A stretch of DNA of 64,000 nt from Methylorubrum thiocyanatum (GTDB taxonomy: Bacteria; Pseudomonadota; Alphaproteobacteria; Rhizobiales; Beijerinckiaceae): positions 558,001 through 622,000 of the forward strand of contig JACJIB010000004.1 of assembly GCA_014138645.1 (NCBI GenBank). The letters run 5' to 3'. The translations under genes and the position numbers were made by a program. The notes beneath the pieces are model-generated. The model was given only the letters and a program-made list of their open reading frames with translations. It searched no databases and was not told the origin of the DNA. Positions 1 through 9,551 of the stretch are shown piece after piece. Positions within the stretch are counted from its first letter, which is position 1; each line of letters opens with the position of its first letter.

Positions 1-1
1 C

Positions 2-235
2 GCGCACGGGCGCTGGCCGGAGGATTCGCAGGACGCCGAGCCGATCGTGACGATGACCTGGGTCGAGAGCGGCGGGCCGCCGGTCGCCGCGCCCACCCGC
101 AAGGGCTTCGGCTCGCGTCTGATCGAGCGTGGATTCTCGGGGGCGGTCGGCGGCGAGACGCAGATGACTTACGCCCGCGAGGGCGTGACCTGCCGGATCC
201 GCGCCCCCCTGAAGGGGCTTCTCGAAAAAGAATAG
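2..235 (+). CDS. HWE-family sensor histidine kinase, C-terminal fragment (cut by window edge)
   Basis: The reading frame is open from the left edge and ends at TAG 233-235, so only the last 77 residues are visible. They contain the ATP-binding G-box typical of the HWE/HisKA_2 group: a W-x-E-S-G-G-P-P-V stretch followed about ten residues later by GFGSRLIE, and a C-terminal V-x-C-R-I-R-A-P-L strand. Such kinases are common in Hyphomicrobiales and usually carry PAS or GAF sensors upstream, which lie outside the window. A receiver-only protein follows 73 bases downstream on the same strand and is a plausible partner (inference). Family assignment is fairly secure; the signal sensed cannot be judged. 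Confidence 0.8.
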   Translation, partial: AHGRWPEDSQDAEPIVTMTWVESGGPPVAAPTRKGFGSRLIERGFSGAVGGETQMTYAREGVTCRIRAPLKGLLEKE

Positions 236-308
236 GACGAAAAGCGAGGCTCCGGGCAACGAACCGGCCGTTCGCCGCTTGTCGGCAAGGACGCGCCCGA
301 GGAGCTTC

Positions 309-701
309 ATGGACAGGCCCGCTTCCCCCGACCCGCACAACGCCGTGCGGCCGCTGGCTCTCGTCGTGGAAAGCGAGACGGATGCGCGCATCGCGACGGC
401 GGATCGTCTGGCGGAGGCGGGCTTCGAGGTGCTGGAGGCCTGGAGCGCGCAGAGCGCCCTCCTCCAGATCGAGCGTCACCCGCGGCTGCGCCTCGTCGTC
501 GTCGATGCCGACCTGCCCGGTGCCGAGGCCCGGTTCGCCCTGACCTGCGAGATCGCTCGGAGCCGGCCGGATCTCGCCCTCATCGTCCTCTCGGCCGGCC
601 CCGCCCCCGATCCCGGCGCGCTGCCCGAGGGCGCCCGCTTCGCCGCCAAGCCTCTGACCGCGGCGCGGGCGCGGGTGTTGCTGGACGGGCTCGTCGCCTG
701 A
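309..701 (+). CDS. Single-domain response regulator (receiver only)
   Basis: The 130-residue protein is one CheY-like receiver domain with no output domain. The phosphoacceptor is D66 in the VVVDADLPG strand, the acidic pocket is near E21-E23, and the conserved lysine is K114 in FAAKPL. I chose ATG 309 over a TTG at 279 because GAGGAG (299-304) sits four bases before it. The gene lies just after the HWE kinase, so it probably receives phosphate from that kinase or acts as a phosphate sink; stand-alone receivers beside HWE kinases are frequent in Methylobacterium-like genomes. It faces the RND permease convergently, with only 7 bases between the two stops. Confidence 0.85.
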   Translation: MDRPASPDPHNAVRPLALVVESETDARIATADRLAEAGFEVLEAWSAQSALLQIERHPRLRLVVVDADLPGAEARFALTCEIARSRPDLALIVLSAGPAPDPGALPEGARFAAKPLTAARARVLLDGLVA

Positions 702-708
702 GGCAGGC

Positions 709-3700
709 TCACTCCGCCGGTGTCGGCCTGGCCTCCCCGCCGCTCGCCTTCGCCCCCTCCCCCCGCAGCCGCTCGGCGGCGACGTAGAAGACCGGGGTGA
801 CGAACAGGGTCAGGATCGTCGCCACGAGGAGGCCGCCGATCACCACCGTGCCCATGGAGAGTCGGGCATTCGCCCCCGCCCCGCTGGCGATCGCGAGCGG
901 CACCGAGCCGAGGATGAAGGCGAACGAGGTCATCAGGATCGGGCGCATGCGCATCCGCGTGGCGTGCCGGGCCGCCTCCAGGGCGTCCTCCCCCTGCTGG
1001 CGCAGATCCTCGGCGAAGGAGACGAGCAGGATCGCGTTCTTGGCGGCGAGGCCTACGAGAAGCAGCAGGCCGATCTGCCCGAACACGTCGAGCGGCATGC
1101 CGCGCAGCGCGAGGAACCCGACCGCGCCGAAGATCGCGAGCGGCGTGGCGAGCAGGATCACCAGCGGCAGGCGCAAGCTCTCGTACTGCCCGGCCAGGAA
1201 GCAGAAGATCATGAACACGCCGAGGGCGAAGATCAGCGGCGCGACGTTGCCGGCGATCTTCTCCTGATAGGCGATCTCGGACCACTCGATGGAGGTGTTG
1301 CGCGGCAGATCCTCGGCCAGTTCCTCGATCGCCGCGATCACCGTGCCGGAACTGGATCCGGGGGCGACCGTCACCGCCACCTCGATCGCCGGATAGGTGT
1401 TGTAGGACAGGACCGCCGTCGGCCCCGTCGTGAACTTCGCTTGCACCAGGGAGCCGAGGCGCACGGGCTCGCCTTGGGCGTTGAGCACCGTCAGCGCCTC
1501 CAGATCCTGGAACAGCCGCCGCCCGGACGCATCGCTCTGGACGTAGACCTGGTAGACGAAGCCGAAGCGGTTGAAGAGATTGACGAAGCTCGACCCGACA
1601 TAGGTGCCGAGCGTCTCAAACAGGCGCGCCAGCGGCACGCCGAGCTGCTCGGCCTTGGCCCGGTCGATGTCGAGGCGGATCTGCGGCACGCCCCATTGCG
1701 TGGTGGGCGTGGCGCTCGCCACCCCCGGCAGCGCCTTGATCCTGTCGATGAACGTGCTGGCCGTCCGCGCCAGATCGAGGCCGCCGTTGCCGGAGCGGTC
1801 CTGGATCTCCAGCGTCAGGCCGCCGCGGGAGCCGAGTCCCGGCAGCGGCGAGGGATTGGCGATGTTGACCTGCCCGTCGGGGTCGTTCCTGAAGCGCGCC
1901 TCCATGTCCCGGATCAGGTCGTCGACGGTGGTCGTGCGCTCGTCCCAGGGCTTCATGATCGGGATGTTGAAGCCGTAGAACGGGGCGACCGTATCCGCGA
2001 GGAAGCTGCGCCCGCTGACCCCGATGGTGTGATCGACGTCGTCGCGGTCGCGCAGGGCGGTGCCGAGGCGGGCGTTCATCGCCTCCGTGCGCTGCAGTGA
2101 GGCGCCCAGCGGCATCACCACCTCGACATAGGCATAGCCCTGGTCCTCGTCCGGTACGAAGCCGGTCGGGCGCTGCATCAGCAGCAGCACGGTGGCGCCG
2201 GCAAACAGCGCGAAGACGACGAGCGTCAGGACGACGTGGCGGGCGAGCCCGCCGATCACCCGGACGACGAAGCCGGCCGAGCGCTCCAGGGCCCAGTTGA
2301 ACCCCTCCAGCGGCTTGCGCCACCAGCGCGTCGTCCGGTGCTGCTCCGGCGGGTGGGGCTTCAACAGCAGGCCGCACAGGGCCGGCGTCAGGGTCAGCGA
2401 GACGACCGCCGAGATCAGCACCGAGATGGCGATGGTGAGCGCGAACTGGTTGTAGAGCTGTCCCGTCAGGCCGGGGATGAAGGCCACCGGCACGAACAGC
2501 GCGGCGAGCACCAGCGTCGTCGCGATGACGGGACCGCCGATCTCGTTGACCGCCTCGCGCGAGGCGGGCTTGGGCTCCATGCCCTCCGCCATCAGCCGCT
2601 CGGTGTTCTCCACGACGATGATCGCGTCGTCCACCACGAGGCCGACCGCGAGCACGAGGCCGAGCAGGCTGAGCGTGTTGAAGGAGAAGCCGAGCAGCGC
2701 CATCGGCCCGAAGGTGCCGATCAGCGCGATCGGCACGGCGATGGTCGGGATCAGGGTGGCGCGCCAGTTCTGCAGGAAGAGGTAGGTGACGACCGTGACG
2801 ATCAGGATCGCCTCGATCAGGGTGCGCACCACCTCGTAGATCGCTTCCTTGACGAACTCGGTCGAGTCGAGGGCAACCGCGTAGTGCAGCCCGGGCGGGA
2901 AGCGCTTGGCGAGGTCCGCCATGGTCGCGCGCGTCCCGTTCATCACGTCGACCGCGTTGGCGTCGGGATTCTGGAAGATGCCGAGCGTGGCCGAGGGCTT
3001 GCCGTCGAAGTTCGAGGTGACGCCGTACTGCTCCGAGCCGAGTTCGACGCGGGCGACGTCCGAGACGCGCACCACCGAGCCGTCGGGGTTGGCCCGCAGG
3101 ACGATGTTGCCGAACTCCTCCGGCTTCATCAGCCGGCCCTTGGTGACGAGCTGCAGTTCGAAGGGCGTGGCGCGATCGATCGGCAGCTTGCCGAGCGAGC
3201 CCGTGGTCACCTGCGCGTTCTGCGCCTCGATCGACTGGAGCACCGTCTCGGTCGAGAGGGCGAGCGCCTCCATCTTGGCCGGATCGAGCCAGATGCGCAT
3301 GGCGTAGCGCATGTTCGAGAAGTTCAGGATGCGGCCCATGCCGGTGACCCGGCGCAGGGGCTTGATGACCTGGGTCTCGGCGTAGTTGGCCAGGAACAAC
3401 TCGTCGAAGCCGGTGCCCTCGTCGGCGTAGAGCACGACGTTGCCGAGGCGCTGGCGCGACGATTTCTGGATCTCCAGCCCCTGCGCTCGCACCGCCTCCG
3501 GCAGCTTGGCCTCGGCGCGGCTCGACCGGGTCAGCACTTCCGCGGCGGCGGCGTCGAGGTTCGAGCCGACCTCGAAGGTGGCGTCGATCGAGACGCTGCC
3601 GTCGGTGGAGGAGGTCGACTGGATGTAGATGAGGTTGGGCGCGCCGTTGATCTCCTGCTCCAGCGGAATCGCGATCGACTCGTAGGCCTGCTGGGCGGAG

Positions 3701-3855
3701 GCGCCGGGATAGGTCGCCTGGATGTTGATGATCGGCGGCGCGATCTCGGGATACTGCGCCACCGGCAGGGTCAGCCCGGCGACGATGCCGATCACCGTGA
3801 TGATGACCGAGATCACCCCCGCGAGGATCGGCCGGTCGACGAATCGGGCGAACAT
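709..3855 (-). CDS. RND multidrug efflux permease, HAE1 (AcrB/MexB) type
   Basis: The 1048-residue inner-membrane proton/drug antiporter is full length. It starts with the hallmark short cytoplasmic end MFARFVDRPI and a first TM helix. The proton-relay aspartates are present in TM4 (VVDDAIIVVEN, about residue 405), and the partner lysine is present in TM10 (GLAAKNAILLV, about residue 940). Two large periplasmic loops lie between TM1/2 and TM7/8. Its likely adaptor is encoded divergently across a 128-base spacer instead of upstream on the same strand, and no outer-membrane channel gene is nearby, so a TolC-like partner must be encoded elsewhere. Drug specificity cannot be predicted. Confidence 0.95.
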   Translation of the reverse strand: MFARFVDRPILAGVISVIITVIGIVAGLTLPVAQYPEIAPPIINIQATYPGASAQQAYESIAIPLEQEINGAPNLIYIQSTSSTDGSVSIDATFEVGSNLDAAAAEVLTRSSRAEAKLPEAVRAQGLEIQKSSRQRLGNVVLYADEGTGFDELFLANYAETQVIKPLRRVTGMGRILNFSNMRYAMRIWLDPAKMEALALSTETVLQSIEAQNAQVTTGSLGKLPIDRATPFELQLVTKGRLMKPEEFGNIVLRANPDGSVVRVSDVARVELGSEQYGVTSNFDGKPSATLGIFQNPDANAVDVMNGTRATMADLAKRFPPGLHYAVALDSTEFVKEAIYEVVRTLIEAILIVTVVTYLFLQNWRATLIPTIAVPIALIGTFGPMALLGFSFNTLSLLGLVLAVGLVVDDAIIVVENTERLMAEGMEPKPASREAVNEIGGPVIATTLVLAALFVPVAFIPGLTGQLYNQFALTIAISVLISAVVSLTLTPALCGLLLKPHPPEQHRTTRWWRKPLEGFNWALERSAGFVVRVIGGLARHVVLTLVVFALFAGATVLLLMQRPTGFVPDEDQGYAYVEVVMPLGASLQRTEAMNARLGTALRDRDDVDHTIGVSGRSFLADTVAPFYGFNIPIMKPWDERTTTVDDLIRDMEARFRNDPDGQVNIANPSPLPGLGSRGGLTLEIQDRSGNGGLDLARTASTFIDRIKALPGVASATPTTQWGVPQIRLDIDRAKAEQLGVPLARLFETLGTYVGSSFVNLFNRFGFVYQVYVQSDASGRRLFQDLEALTVLNAQGEPVRLGSLVQAKFTTGPTAVLSYNTYPAIEVAVTVAPGSSSGTVIAAIEELAEDLPRNTSIEWSEIAYQEKIAGNVAPLIFALGVFMIFCFLAGQYESLRLPLVILLATPLAIFGAVGFLALRGMPLDVFGQIGLLLLVGLAAKNAILLVSFAEDLRQQGEDALEAARHATRMRMRPILMTSFAFILGSVPLAIASGAGANARLSMGTVVIGGLLVATILTLFVTPVFYVAAERLRGEGAKASGGEARPTPAE

Positions 3856-3983
3856 CCGAGGGGCCGGCTCCGAAGATTCAACGCTGCCGTGAAAGTCCCG
3901 CGTGCAACGTCTTGGGACTCCGCGTGTTCCCTTCGGTGCCCGCCGGGCGGGTTCGGGCGGGCACCCCCGTCCTGCTGTGGAGA
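3856..3983. promoter_or_regulatory. Divergent promoter region between RND permease and adaptor
   Basis: These 128 bases separate the divergent starts of the permease (minus) and the membrane-fusion protein (plus), so both promoters must lie here. A spaced inverted repeat, AGTCCC (3894-3899) and GGGACT (3914-3919), could be a regulator site, but six-base arms 14 bases apart are weak evidence in GC-rich DNA. No regulator gene adjoins. Confidence 0.5.
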
Positions 3984-5201
3984 ATGGATCACGTGCGCGC
4001 CGGCGTCGGCTTCGTCATCACCGGCCTCGTCGTCGGGGCTCTCGGGATCGCCGGAGGGGCATGGTGGGGGATGGGCCATCCGATCCCCGGCTTCCTCGCC
4101 CATCACTTCAAGATGGCGAGCCGCGCCGAGACGAAGAAGGGCAACGAGGAGAAGCCGCTGGCGGTGCGGGTGGTGCGCGCCAGCCGCCAGGACGTACCGG
4201 TCGCCTTCGAATATACCGGCACGATCATCTCGCCTCGCGACGCGGAGCTGCAGGCCCGGGTGACCGGCTTCGTGGTGGAGCGCCCGTTCGAGCCCGGCGG
4301 CATGGTCAAGAAGGGGCAGGTGCTGTTCCGCATCGATGCGCGCCCGTTCGAGGTCGCCCTGAAATCCGCCGAGGCCCTGCGCGACCAGGCCAAGGCCACC
4401 CTCGCCTTCGCCCAGGCCGAGGTGAACCGCACCGAGCAGCTCGCGGACAAGGGCTTCGCCACCGAGCAGCGGGCGCAGCAGAACCAGTCCAACCTCGCCT
4501 CGGCCACCGCCAAGCTCGACGAGGCGGAGGCCGCCATCGCCCGTCAGCGGCTCAACCTCGAATACGCGGTGATCCGCGCGCCCTTCGACGGGCGCTCCAG
4601 CCTGTCGCTGACCAATGTCGGCGACATGGTGATCGAGAACCAGACCAAGCTCGTCTCCGTGGTCCAAGTGAACCCGATCGACGTGCAGATGGCCCTCTCC
4701 TCCGAGGATGCGGAGGCGGTGCAGGTCGCTCAAGGAGAGGGGCGGGTGAAGGTCCAGCTCCTCGACGCCCGGCGCGAGCCCGTGCGCGAGGCCACGATCT
4801 ACCGGCTCGACAACCGCTTCGATCCCCGCACCGGCCGCCGCCTGATCCAGGCGTGGCTCGACAACGCGGACGAGCGCTACCTTCCCGGCCGCTTCGTGCG
4901 CGCCCGGATCGAGGTCGGGCGGCAGGAGCGCCTGCTGGTGCCGACGATCGCCCTCTCGGCTCAGCTCGACCAGCAGGTGGTCTGGACGGTGGACGAGGCC
5001 GGCACGGTGCACATGACCGCGATCGAGGTCGGCGACGTCTACGGCGACAACACCGCCGTGCTCAAAGGCCTCAAGCCGGGCACGCTGGTCGTGACCGACC
5101 ATCTCCAGAGCCTGCGCCAGAACCTCAAGGTCGAGCCGCGCATCGGCGACGCGGTCAGCGCCGTGGGCGACACCCCCGCCCAGGGCGAGGCGCGGCACTG
5201 A
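3984..5201 (+). CDS. RND efflux periplasmic adaptor (membrane fusion protein)
   Basis: From ATG 3984 this encodes a 405-residue MexA/AcrA-type adaptor. An N-terminal membrane anchor (about residues 5-28, hydrophobic with no lipobox cysteine) is followed by a first beta-barrel/lipoyl half (EYTGTI, then LQARVTGFV), an alpha-helical hairpin rich in Ala/Gln/Glu, the second lipoyl half (IRAPFDG) and a C-terminal membrane-proximal domain. A TTG at 3912 would add 24 residues. The ATG is preferred because the hydrophobic anchor begins just after it, although the Shine-Dalgarno (GGAG) is very close. It should bridge the divergent permease to an outer-membrane channel. Confidence 0.9.
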   Translation: MDHVRAGVGFVITGLVVGALGIAGGAWWGMGHPIPGFLAHHFKMASRAETKKGNEEKPLAVRVVRASRQDVPVAFEYTGTIISPRDAELQARVTGFVVERPFEPGGMVKKGQVLFRIDARPFEVALKSAEALRDQAKATLAFAQAEVNRTEQLADKGFATEQRAQQNQSNLASATAKLDEAEAAIARQRLNLEYAVIRAPFDGRSSLSLTNVGDMVIENQTKLVSVVQVNPIDVQMALSSEDAEAVQVAQGEGRVKVQLLDARREPVREATIYRLDNRFDPRTGRRLIQAWLDNADERYLPGRFVRARIEVGRQERLLVPTIALSAQLDQQVVWTVDEAGTVHMTAIEVGDVYGDNTAVLKGLKPGTLVVTDHLQSLRQNLKVEPRIGDAVSAVGDTPAQGEARH

Positions 5202-5210
5202 TCCTGAGAT

Positions 5211-5317
5211 TCCGAAGGGATCATCCCTTCGGAGGGGTATCGGGGCAGCGCCCCGATCTCCCTTCGACCAGGGCTCCGCCCCGGACCCGCGAAGGAATCA
5301 TCCCTTTCGAAGCCCCT
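5211..5317. repeat. Intergenic palindromic repeat, family A, copy 1 (four hairpins)
   Basis: The gap between the adaptor stop and the chemoreceptor stop is filled by consecutive hairpins: 5211-5233, 5240-5256, 5268-5285 and 5290-5310. The arms are built on (C)GAAGGGAT, TCGGGGC and CCAGGGC. Read on the minus strand, the order and much of the wording match the element at 30841-30957, and two stems match 22052-22112. It separates convergent genes and may end transcription in both directions (inference). Confidence 0.8.
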
Positions 5318-5320
5318 GAC

Positions 5321-7405
5321 TCAGGCCGCTCGCACCTGAGCGAGGAAGCCGCCGACCTCCGTGCGCAGGGCCGCGGCCTGACGGGCGAGGTCGCTTGCCG
5401 CGCCGAGCACTTGGTTCGAGCCGGCGCTGGCGTCGTCGGCGGTACGGGCGACGCCCGCCACGTCGTCCGAGGCGCGGCGCGCGCCTCCCGAGGTCTCGAC
5501 GGTGGTGCGGGCGATCTCGGCGGTCGCCGCGCCCTGCTGCTCGACCGCGGCGGCGATGTCGCCCGAGATCCGCGACAGGTCGCGGATGGTGCGGGCGATG
5601 CCGGTGATGCCCGAGACCGAGGCGCCGGTGGCGGCCTCGATCTCCGCCATCCGCCCGGCGATCTCGTCGGTGGCCCGCGCCGTCTGGGCGGCGAGCCCCT
5701 TCACCTCGGCCGCGACGACGGCAAAGCCCCGGCCCGCCTCGCCGGCGCGGGCCGCCTCGATGGTGGCGTTGAGCGCGAGCAGGTTGGTCTGGCCGGCGAT
5801 CTGCGAGATCAGGCCGACGATCTGGCCGATGCTGTTTGCGGCCGTGGCGAGGCGCTCGACCTCCCCGGCGGTGCGGGCCGCCTCCTCCTCGGCGGCGCTC
5901 GCCGCCAGCGCCGAGGAGCCGACCTGGGCGGAGATCTCGCGGATCGAGGCCGAGAGTTCCTCGGTCGCCGCGGCGATGCCGTCGGAGGAGCGCGCCGCCT
6001 GCGCCGAGGCCTGCGCGGCCGAGGCGCTGAGGGCGGAGGTGTCGCCCGCCGCCGTGCTCAGCGCCTGCGCGGCGCCCTCCAACTGCTGGGCTGCGGCCGA
6101 AACCGCCTCGACGATGCCGCCGACCCGGGCCTCGAAGCCGTCGGCCACCGCCATCATCGCCGCGTGGCGCCGGACGGCCTCCTCCTCGGCGCCGCGCTCC
6201 TGGGCGGCGCGGATGCGGGCGCGCTCGGCCACGCTGTCGCGGAAGGCCACCGCCGCGGCGGCGATGGCGCGCAGCTCGCCCGGACCCTTCACCGGGATCT
6301 CGACCTGCGTCTCCCCGCGCCCGATCGCGGTGAGCGCGCGGGCCATCCGGCTCAAGGGGCGCGCGATGGCCGAGCCGAGGCCGAAGGCCAGCGCCACCGA
6401 GAGCAGCAGGGTGGCGAGCGCCGCCCCGGCCCAGAGCCACACGGTGCGCTCGGCCTGCGACCGGGCCGCGCCCGCCTCCCGCGCCAGGGCGGCGGTCAGC
6501 TGGTCCTCGATCCCCTTCAGCCCGTCGATGCGCCCCGTGGCGAGCCGGAACCAGCCCTTGGCGTCGGTGAAGCCGGGCGTCTGTCCCGGCGCCGTGTCGA
6601 GGGCGAGGGCACGGATCCGGGCGACCTCGCGGGCGGATTCCGACGCGTTCGCGGAATCGAGCGCGGCGATCGCCTCCGCATGGCCCGTCTCGCGGAACAG
6701 CCCCTCGAAGGTCGTCTGATCCGCCGCCAGACCGGCGAGGCGGCGCAGGCCGGCGAGGTCGATCGCGCCCGCGGCGAACACGGCCGAGGCCGCCGCCCGC
6801 TCCTGGCCGGCGAACTCCTTGAGCGAGAGGAAGGCGGACAGGGCGGAGACGCGGGCGCCGATCGCCGGGTCGGCGGCGATCTGGGCCACCTCGCGCACGG
6901 TCCCGAGCGCGCCCGCGATGATGCCGGTATAGACAGCGAGGTTGGCCGGAACGCCGACTTCGAGCCGATCCACGGCGCCGCGATGGCGCTCGATCCCGGC
7001 GAGCCGCTCGCGCAAGGCCGCCGCCTTGCGCGCGAAATCCGCGTCGTCCCCCGCCCCGGCTTCGCGATCGGCGGCGTCTAGATCGGCGATCAGGGCGGCG
7101 CGCGCCGCATCCGTCAGCGTGCGCTGCGCGGCGAGTTCGGGAGCGAACTGGCTGCCCTTCGAGCCGAGATAGAGGCTGGAGGCGCCGCGCTCCTTCTGCG
7201 CCTCGTGGACGAAGGCGCCGATCCGCACCGAGAGGCCGACCCGTTCCTCCATCCGCGCCATCGCCCGGCCCTGTCCCGCCCGCTCCGTGACCGCCACCCC
7301 CGCGACGGCGCCGAAGGCGAGGCAGGGGATCAGGGCCACCGCGACGATGCGGGCGCGCAGGGACGACGGCAGCACCGCGGAGGGGAGGGAAACGGGCAGA
7401 GGCAT
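5321..7405 (-). CDS. Methyl-accepting chemotaxis protein with NIT sensor domain
   Basis: The 694-residue transmembrane chemoreceptor has TM1 at about 17-37. A periplasmic helical region opens with [13 protein letters not shown] and later [12 protein letters not shown], the signature of the NIT (nitrate/nitrite-sensing type) domain. TM2 at about 322-345 is followed by a HAMP linker and a cytoplasmic signalling hairpin with the strictly conserved tip ([21 protein letters not shown]). There is no C-terminal CheR/CheB-binding pentapeptide (it ends QVRAA). The NIT label is by pattern and the true ligand is unknown. It is one of three receptors in this window and no che operon is adjacent. Confidence 0.92.
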   Translation of the reverse strand: MPLPVSLPSAVLPSSLRARIVAVALIPCLAFGAVAGVAVTERAGQGRAMARMEERVGLSVRIGAFVHEAQKERGASSLYLGSKGSQFAPELAAQRTLTDAARAALIADLDAADREAGAGDDADFARKAAALRERLAGIERHRGAVDRLEVGVPANLAVYTGIIAGALGTVREVAQIAADPAIGARVSALSAFLSLKEFAGQERAAASAVFAAGAIDLAGLRRLAGLAADQTTFEGLFRETGHAEAIAALDSANASESAREVARIRALALDTAPGQTPGFTDAKGWFRLATGRIDGLKGIEDQLTAALAREAGAARSQAERTVWLWAGAALATLLLSVALAFGLGSAIARPLSRMARALTAIGRGETQVEIPVKGPGELRAIAAAAVAFRDSVAERARIRAAQERGAEEEAVRRHAAMMAVADGFEARVGGIVEAVSAAAQQLEGAAQALSTAAGDTSALSASAAQASAQAARSSDGIAAATEELSASIREISAQVGSSALAASAAEEEAARTAGEVERLATAANSIGQIVGLISQIAGQTNLLALNATIEAARAGEAGRGFAVVAAEVKGLAAQTARATDEIAGRMAEIEAATGASVSGITGIARTIRDLSRISGDIAAAVEQQGAATAEIARTTVETSGGARRASDDVAGVARTADDASAGSNQVLGAASDLARQAAALRTEVGGFLAQVRAA

Positions 7406-7581
7406 GATGGAACGGTCCGTACCGAAAACGGCCGGAGCATGCGGCTCGAACGTAAACCCAAAATTGCCGCCAAGAAGAAATGCCTAATTTTTGCGCAATC
7501 AGGCTATAATTTCCGCTCAGATGGTCGTGTCGGGCGGACCGAGCGTTCCATGGTTGCCTGCGTGGTTAATCCCGCCCGGTC

Positions 7582-8619
7582 TCAATTAATCCGTTGCTCG
7601 ATGACACCGCGCCAGCCCAGGCCACGATACGTTTCGTAGCCCGGTGTTTCGTGGAAGGCGACGAGATGTCCTTGTGAATCCCAGTAATGTCCCTGGGGCT
7701 GACCACCGGTGCGAAGCGGATAAGTCTCGGTCAGCACGCCCTCGTCCCGAGAGCAGGCGATCACGCGGTTTCGGGCATCCAAGAGCATGACACGGGTGCG
7801 GTCCTTCTCGCCGGCTCCCAGCCGGACCCCCTGGACGATGGCGCGGGCCTGGGGCCGCCAGTCGAAATGGATGGCCAGGACGCCGAGCGGGGCCCCGTCG
7901 GAGCGGCCGTCGGCGCGCACGCTCGCGCAGTAGGTCGCGACCTGCGCCCCGTCCAGGCGGGCCTCGGTCCGCACGTCGGCCGCCGTGAACGCGTCCCCGT
8001 TGCGAAGCGCTGCCGCTTCTCGGAACCAGGCTTCGGCGCCGACCTGCGACCCGATCGCGTCCGGATAGGCGTCGGGACGGCCATTGGCGATCACCCGGCC
8101 CTCGAGGTCGCACAGCCAGAGATCGAGGTAGACCGTGTAGGCCGACAGGATCACGCCGAGTCGCTCGGAGGCATGGGCCACGGCCGTCGGCGTCGGATCC
8201 AGGCCGCAGGCGACCACGGCGGCATCGGTGGCCCACCAGCGCACGTCGCAGGTGCGCTCGTAGAGGTTGCGGTCGATCAGCTCGACGGCATTCAGGGCGA
8301 GATCGACGCAGCGCGTCGCCCGCGCCTCGCTCGCGAGCCGTTCGACGGCTCCGGTCAGCTCGTCCACCCCCGTGCTGAGGCCGCGCCCGAGGGCCGCCGC
8401 CAGCGTCTCGACCTCGGTCGAGACCGTCCGGACCTCCTGGGCGACGACGGAGAACCCGGCGCCCTTCTCGCCGGCATGGGCCGCCTCGATCAGCGCATTC
8501 AGCGCCAGCAGCTTCATGCGGCTGGCGATCGACTGGATCGAGCCGAGATTGGACGAGGCATTGGATTTCAAGGTGTGCGCGGATGCGTTGACGACGTGGG
8601 CGAGTGTCAAGTTGCTCAT
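7582..8619 (-). CDS. Soluble chemoreceptor-like protein with reversed order: signalling tip then Cache-like domain
   Basis: From ATG 8619 this gives 345 residues with no membrane segment. A GGGGG Shine-Dalgarno lies about five bases upstream, and a longer frame reaches back to 8733. Residues about 1-95 form a short MCP signalling hairpin whose tip (ALIEAAHAGEKGAGFSVVAQEV) is a diverged form of the usual [16 protein letters not shown]. Residues about 110-345 look like a PAS/Cache-type sensor: a DLWLCDLEGRVIANG strand, a WF-x-EA helix and a second LLDARNRVIACS strand. Normal receptors put the sensor first and end in the signalling domain. Ligand and localisation are unknown. Confidence 0.75.
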   Translation of the reverse strand: MSNLTLAHVVNASAHTLKSNASSNLGSIQSIASRMKLLALNALIEAAHAGEKGAGFSVVAQEVRTVSTEVETLAAALGRGLSTGVDELTGAVERLASEARATRCVDLALNAVELIDRNLYERTCDVRWWATDAAVVACGLDPTPTAVAHASERLGVILSAYTVYLDLWLCDLEGRVIANGRPDAYPDAIGSQVGAEAWFREAAALRNGDAFTAADVRTEARLDGAQVATYCASVRADGRSDGAPLGVLAIHFDWRPQARAIVQGVRLGAGEKDRTRVMLLDARNRVIACSRDEGVLTETYPLRTGGQPQGHYWDSQGHLVAFHETPGYETYRGLGWRGVIEQRIN

Positions 8620-9082
8620 ACGAACCCCCGAGATCGATCCGTGCCGGCGCTTCCGAAACCGCACCCGATCGCGTGGATCGAGCGGTGTGTCGGGGTCTTT
8701 GGCTCGAAGCACATCCTTGCACCGAACCATCATGTGGTTCGAAGAATCATGCTCCTGCTTCGCTCGGCAGTGTCGATAAGATCGGGTTGTTTTATTAATA
8801 CAAATCTAACTCAAGAGAAATCCTTATTGGGCTCGATTTGTGCTTTGGCTGCTTTTTAAGCTGCTTGGTTGATTCGTAGCGTGACTGCCGTGCCGATGAG
8901 CATGATCTCTCCAATATGATCAGGTTGCGGGCATTGGCTGCGGCATGAAGGTGCATCGGGATTCGTGGCACGGGATGTCGCACCCGGGTCTCGACATCGG
9001 TGGCCGGTGGCACATGTCCACGAAGAGTGGCACGCGGTCTTCAAGAGCAACCTGACGCCTGCCGATGCGCGGGGAGAGCACC
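8620..9082. other. Divergent intergenic region between receptor and cupin genes
   Basis: These 463 bases contain no convincing gene. An AT-rich patch at 8789-8835 stands out from the GC-rich background and is the likely promoter zone. It contains TTAA (8795-8798), seven bases, then CTAAC, a one-mismatch CtrA-like site. I see no hairpin or repeat here. Confidence 0.5.
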
Positions 9083-9544
9083 ATGTCCGCATCCGATGGA
9101 GCCGGAGGGGCCTTGTCGCCCGACGCGGCGGGTGGCCGCTTCGACCTCCACGCCATCGCGAAAAGCCTTCCCGCGCACGCATCGACCCTGCTGGTCGATA
9201 CCTACCTGTCCGACCGCGCGGCGGCGAGCGTGCGGGTGTTCCGGGTCTACCGCCCGACCCCGCCGCACGACCACGAGACCTGCGACGAGGTGCTCGTCTG
9301 CCTGTCCGGCCGCGGGACGTTCTGGATCGGCGAAGCGGGACGCGAGGCGGAGTTCGGCCCCGGTCAGCTCCTGCTGTTCGACCGGCGCACCGTCCACGCC
9401 CTGCCGCAGATCCTGGAGGAGCCGCTGGTCTTCCTCTCCGTCGACACGCCGCGGCGCGAACCCACCGACATCGTCTTCGTGAACCCGGAGGACGGGACGC
9501 CCGCGACCTTCATGGCGCGCAATGCCGGGGATGGGGGAGCGTAG
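9083..9544 (+). CDS. Small cupin-domain protein
   Basis: The 153-residue protein folds as a single cupin barrel. Motif 1 reads P-H-D-H-E-T-C-D-E with a G about 14 residues later, and motif 2 is FGPGQLLLFDRRTVHAL, so two or three histidines and a glutamate are available to bind a metal. I start it at ATG 9083 because GGGGAGAG (9071-9078) precedes it; an upstream ATG at 9065 lacks such a site. Small cupins of this kind are often sugar- or metal-binding or act as isomerase or dioxygenase domains, and nothing here identifies the substrate. The DUF1772 gene follows directly. Confidence 0.75.
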   Translation: MSASDGAGGALSPDAAGGRFDLHAIAKSLPAHASTLLVDTYLSDRAAASVRVFRVYRPTPPHDHETCDEVLVCLSGRGTFWIGEAGREAEFGPGQLLLFDRRTVHALPQILEEPLVFLSVDTPRREPTDIVFVNPEDGTPATFMARNAGDGGA

Positions 9545-9551
9545 CCGCCCG

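Noticed and set aside
3894..3919. AGTCCC...GGGACT as an RND operator
   Set aside because: Six-base arms 14 bases apart are expected by chance in GC-rich DNA; kept only as a weak remark.
2236..4263. Long open frame of 675 residues on the plus strand
   Set aside because: It is antisense to the RND permease; its composition (Arg, Asp, His and Gly runs) is the usual shadow of GC-rich coding sequence.
7505..7510. TATAAT as a plus-strand promoter
   Set aside because: No gene follows on the plus strand and no -35 sits at the right distance; it is in a gap between two minus-strand genes.
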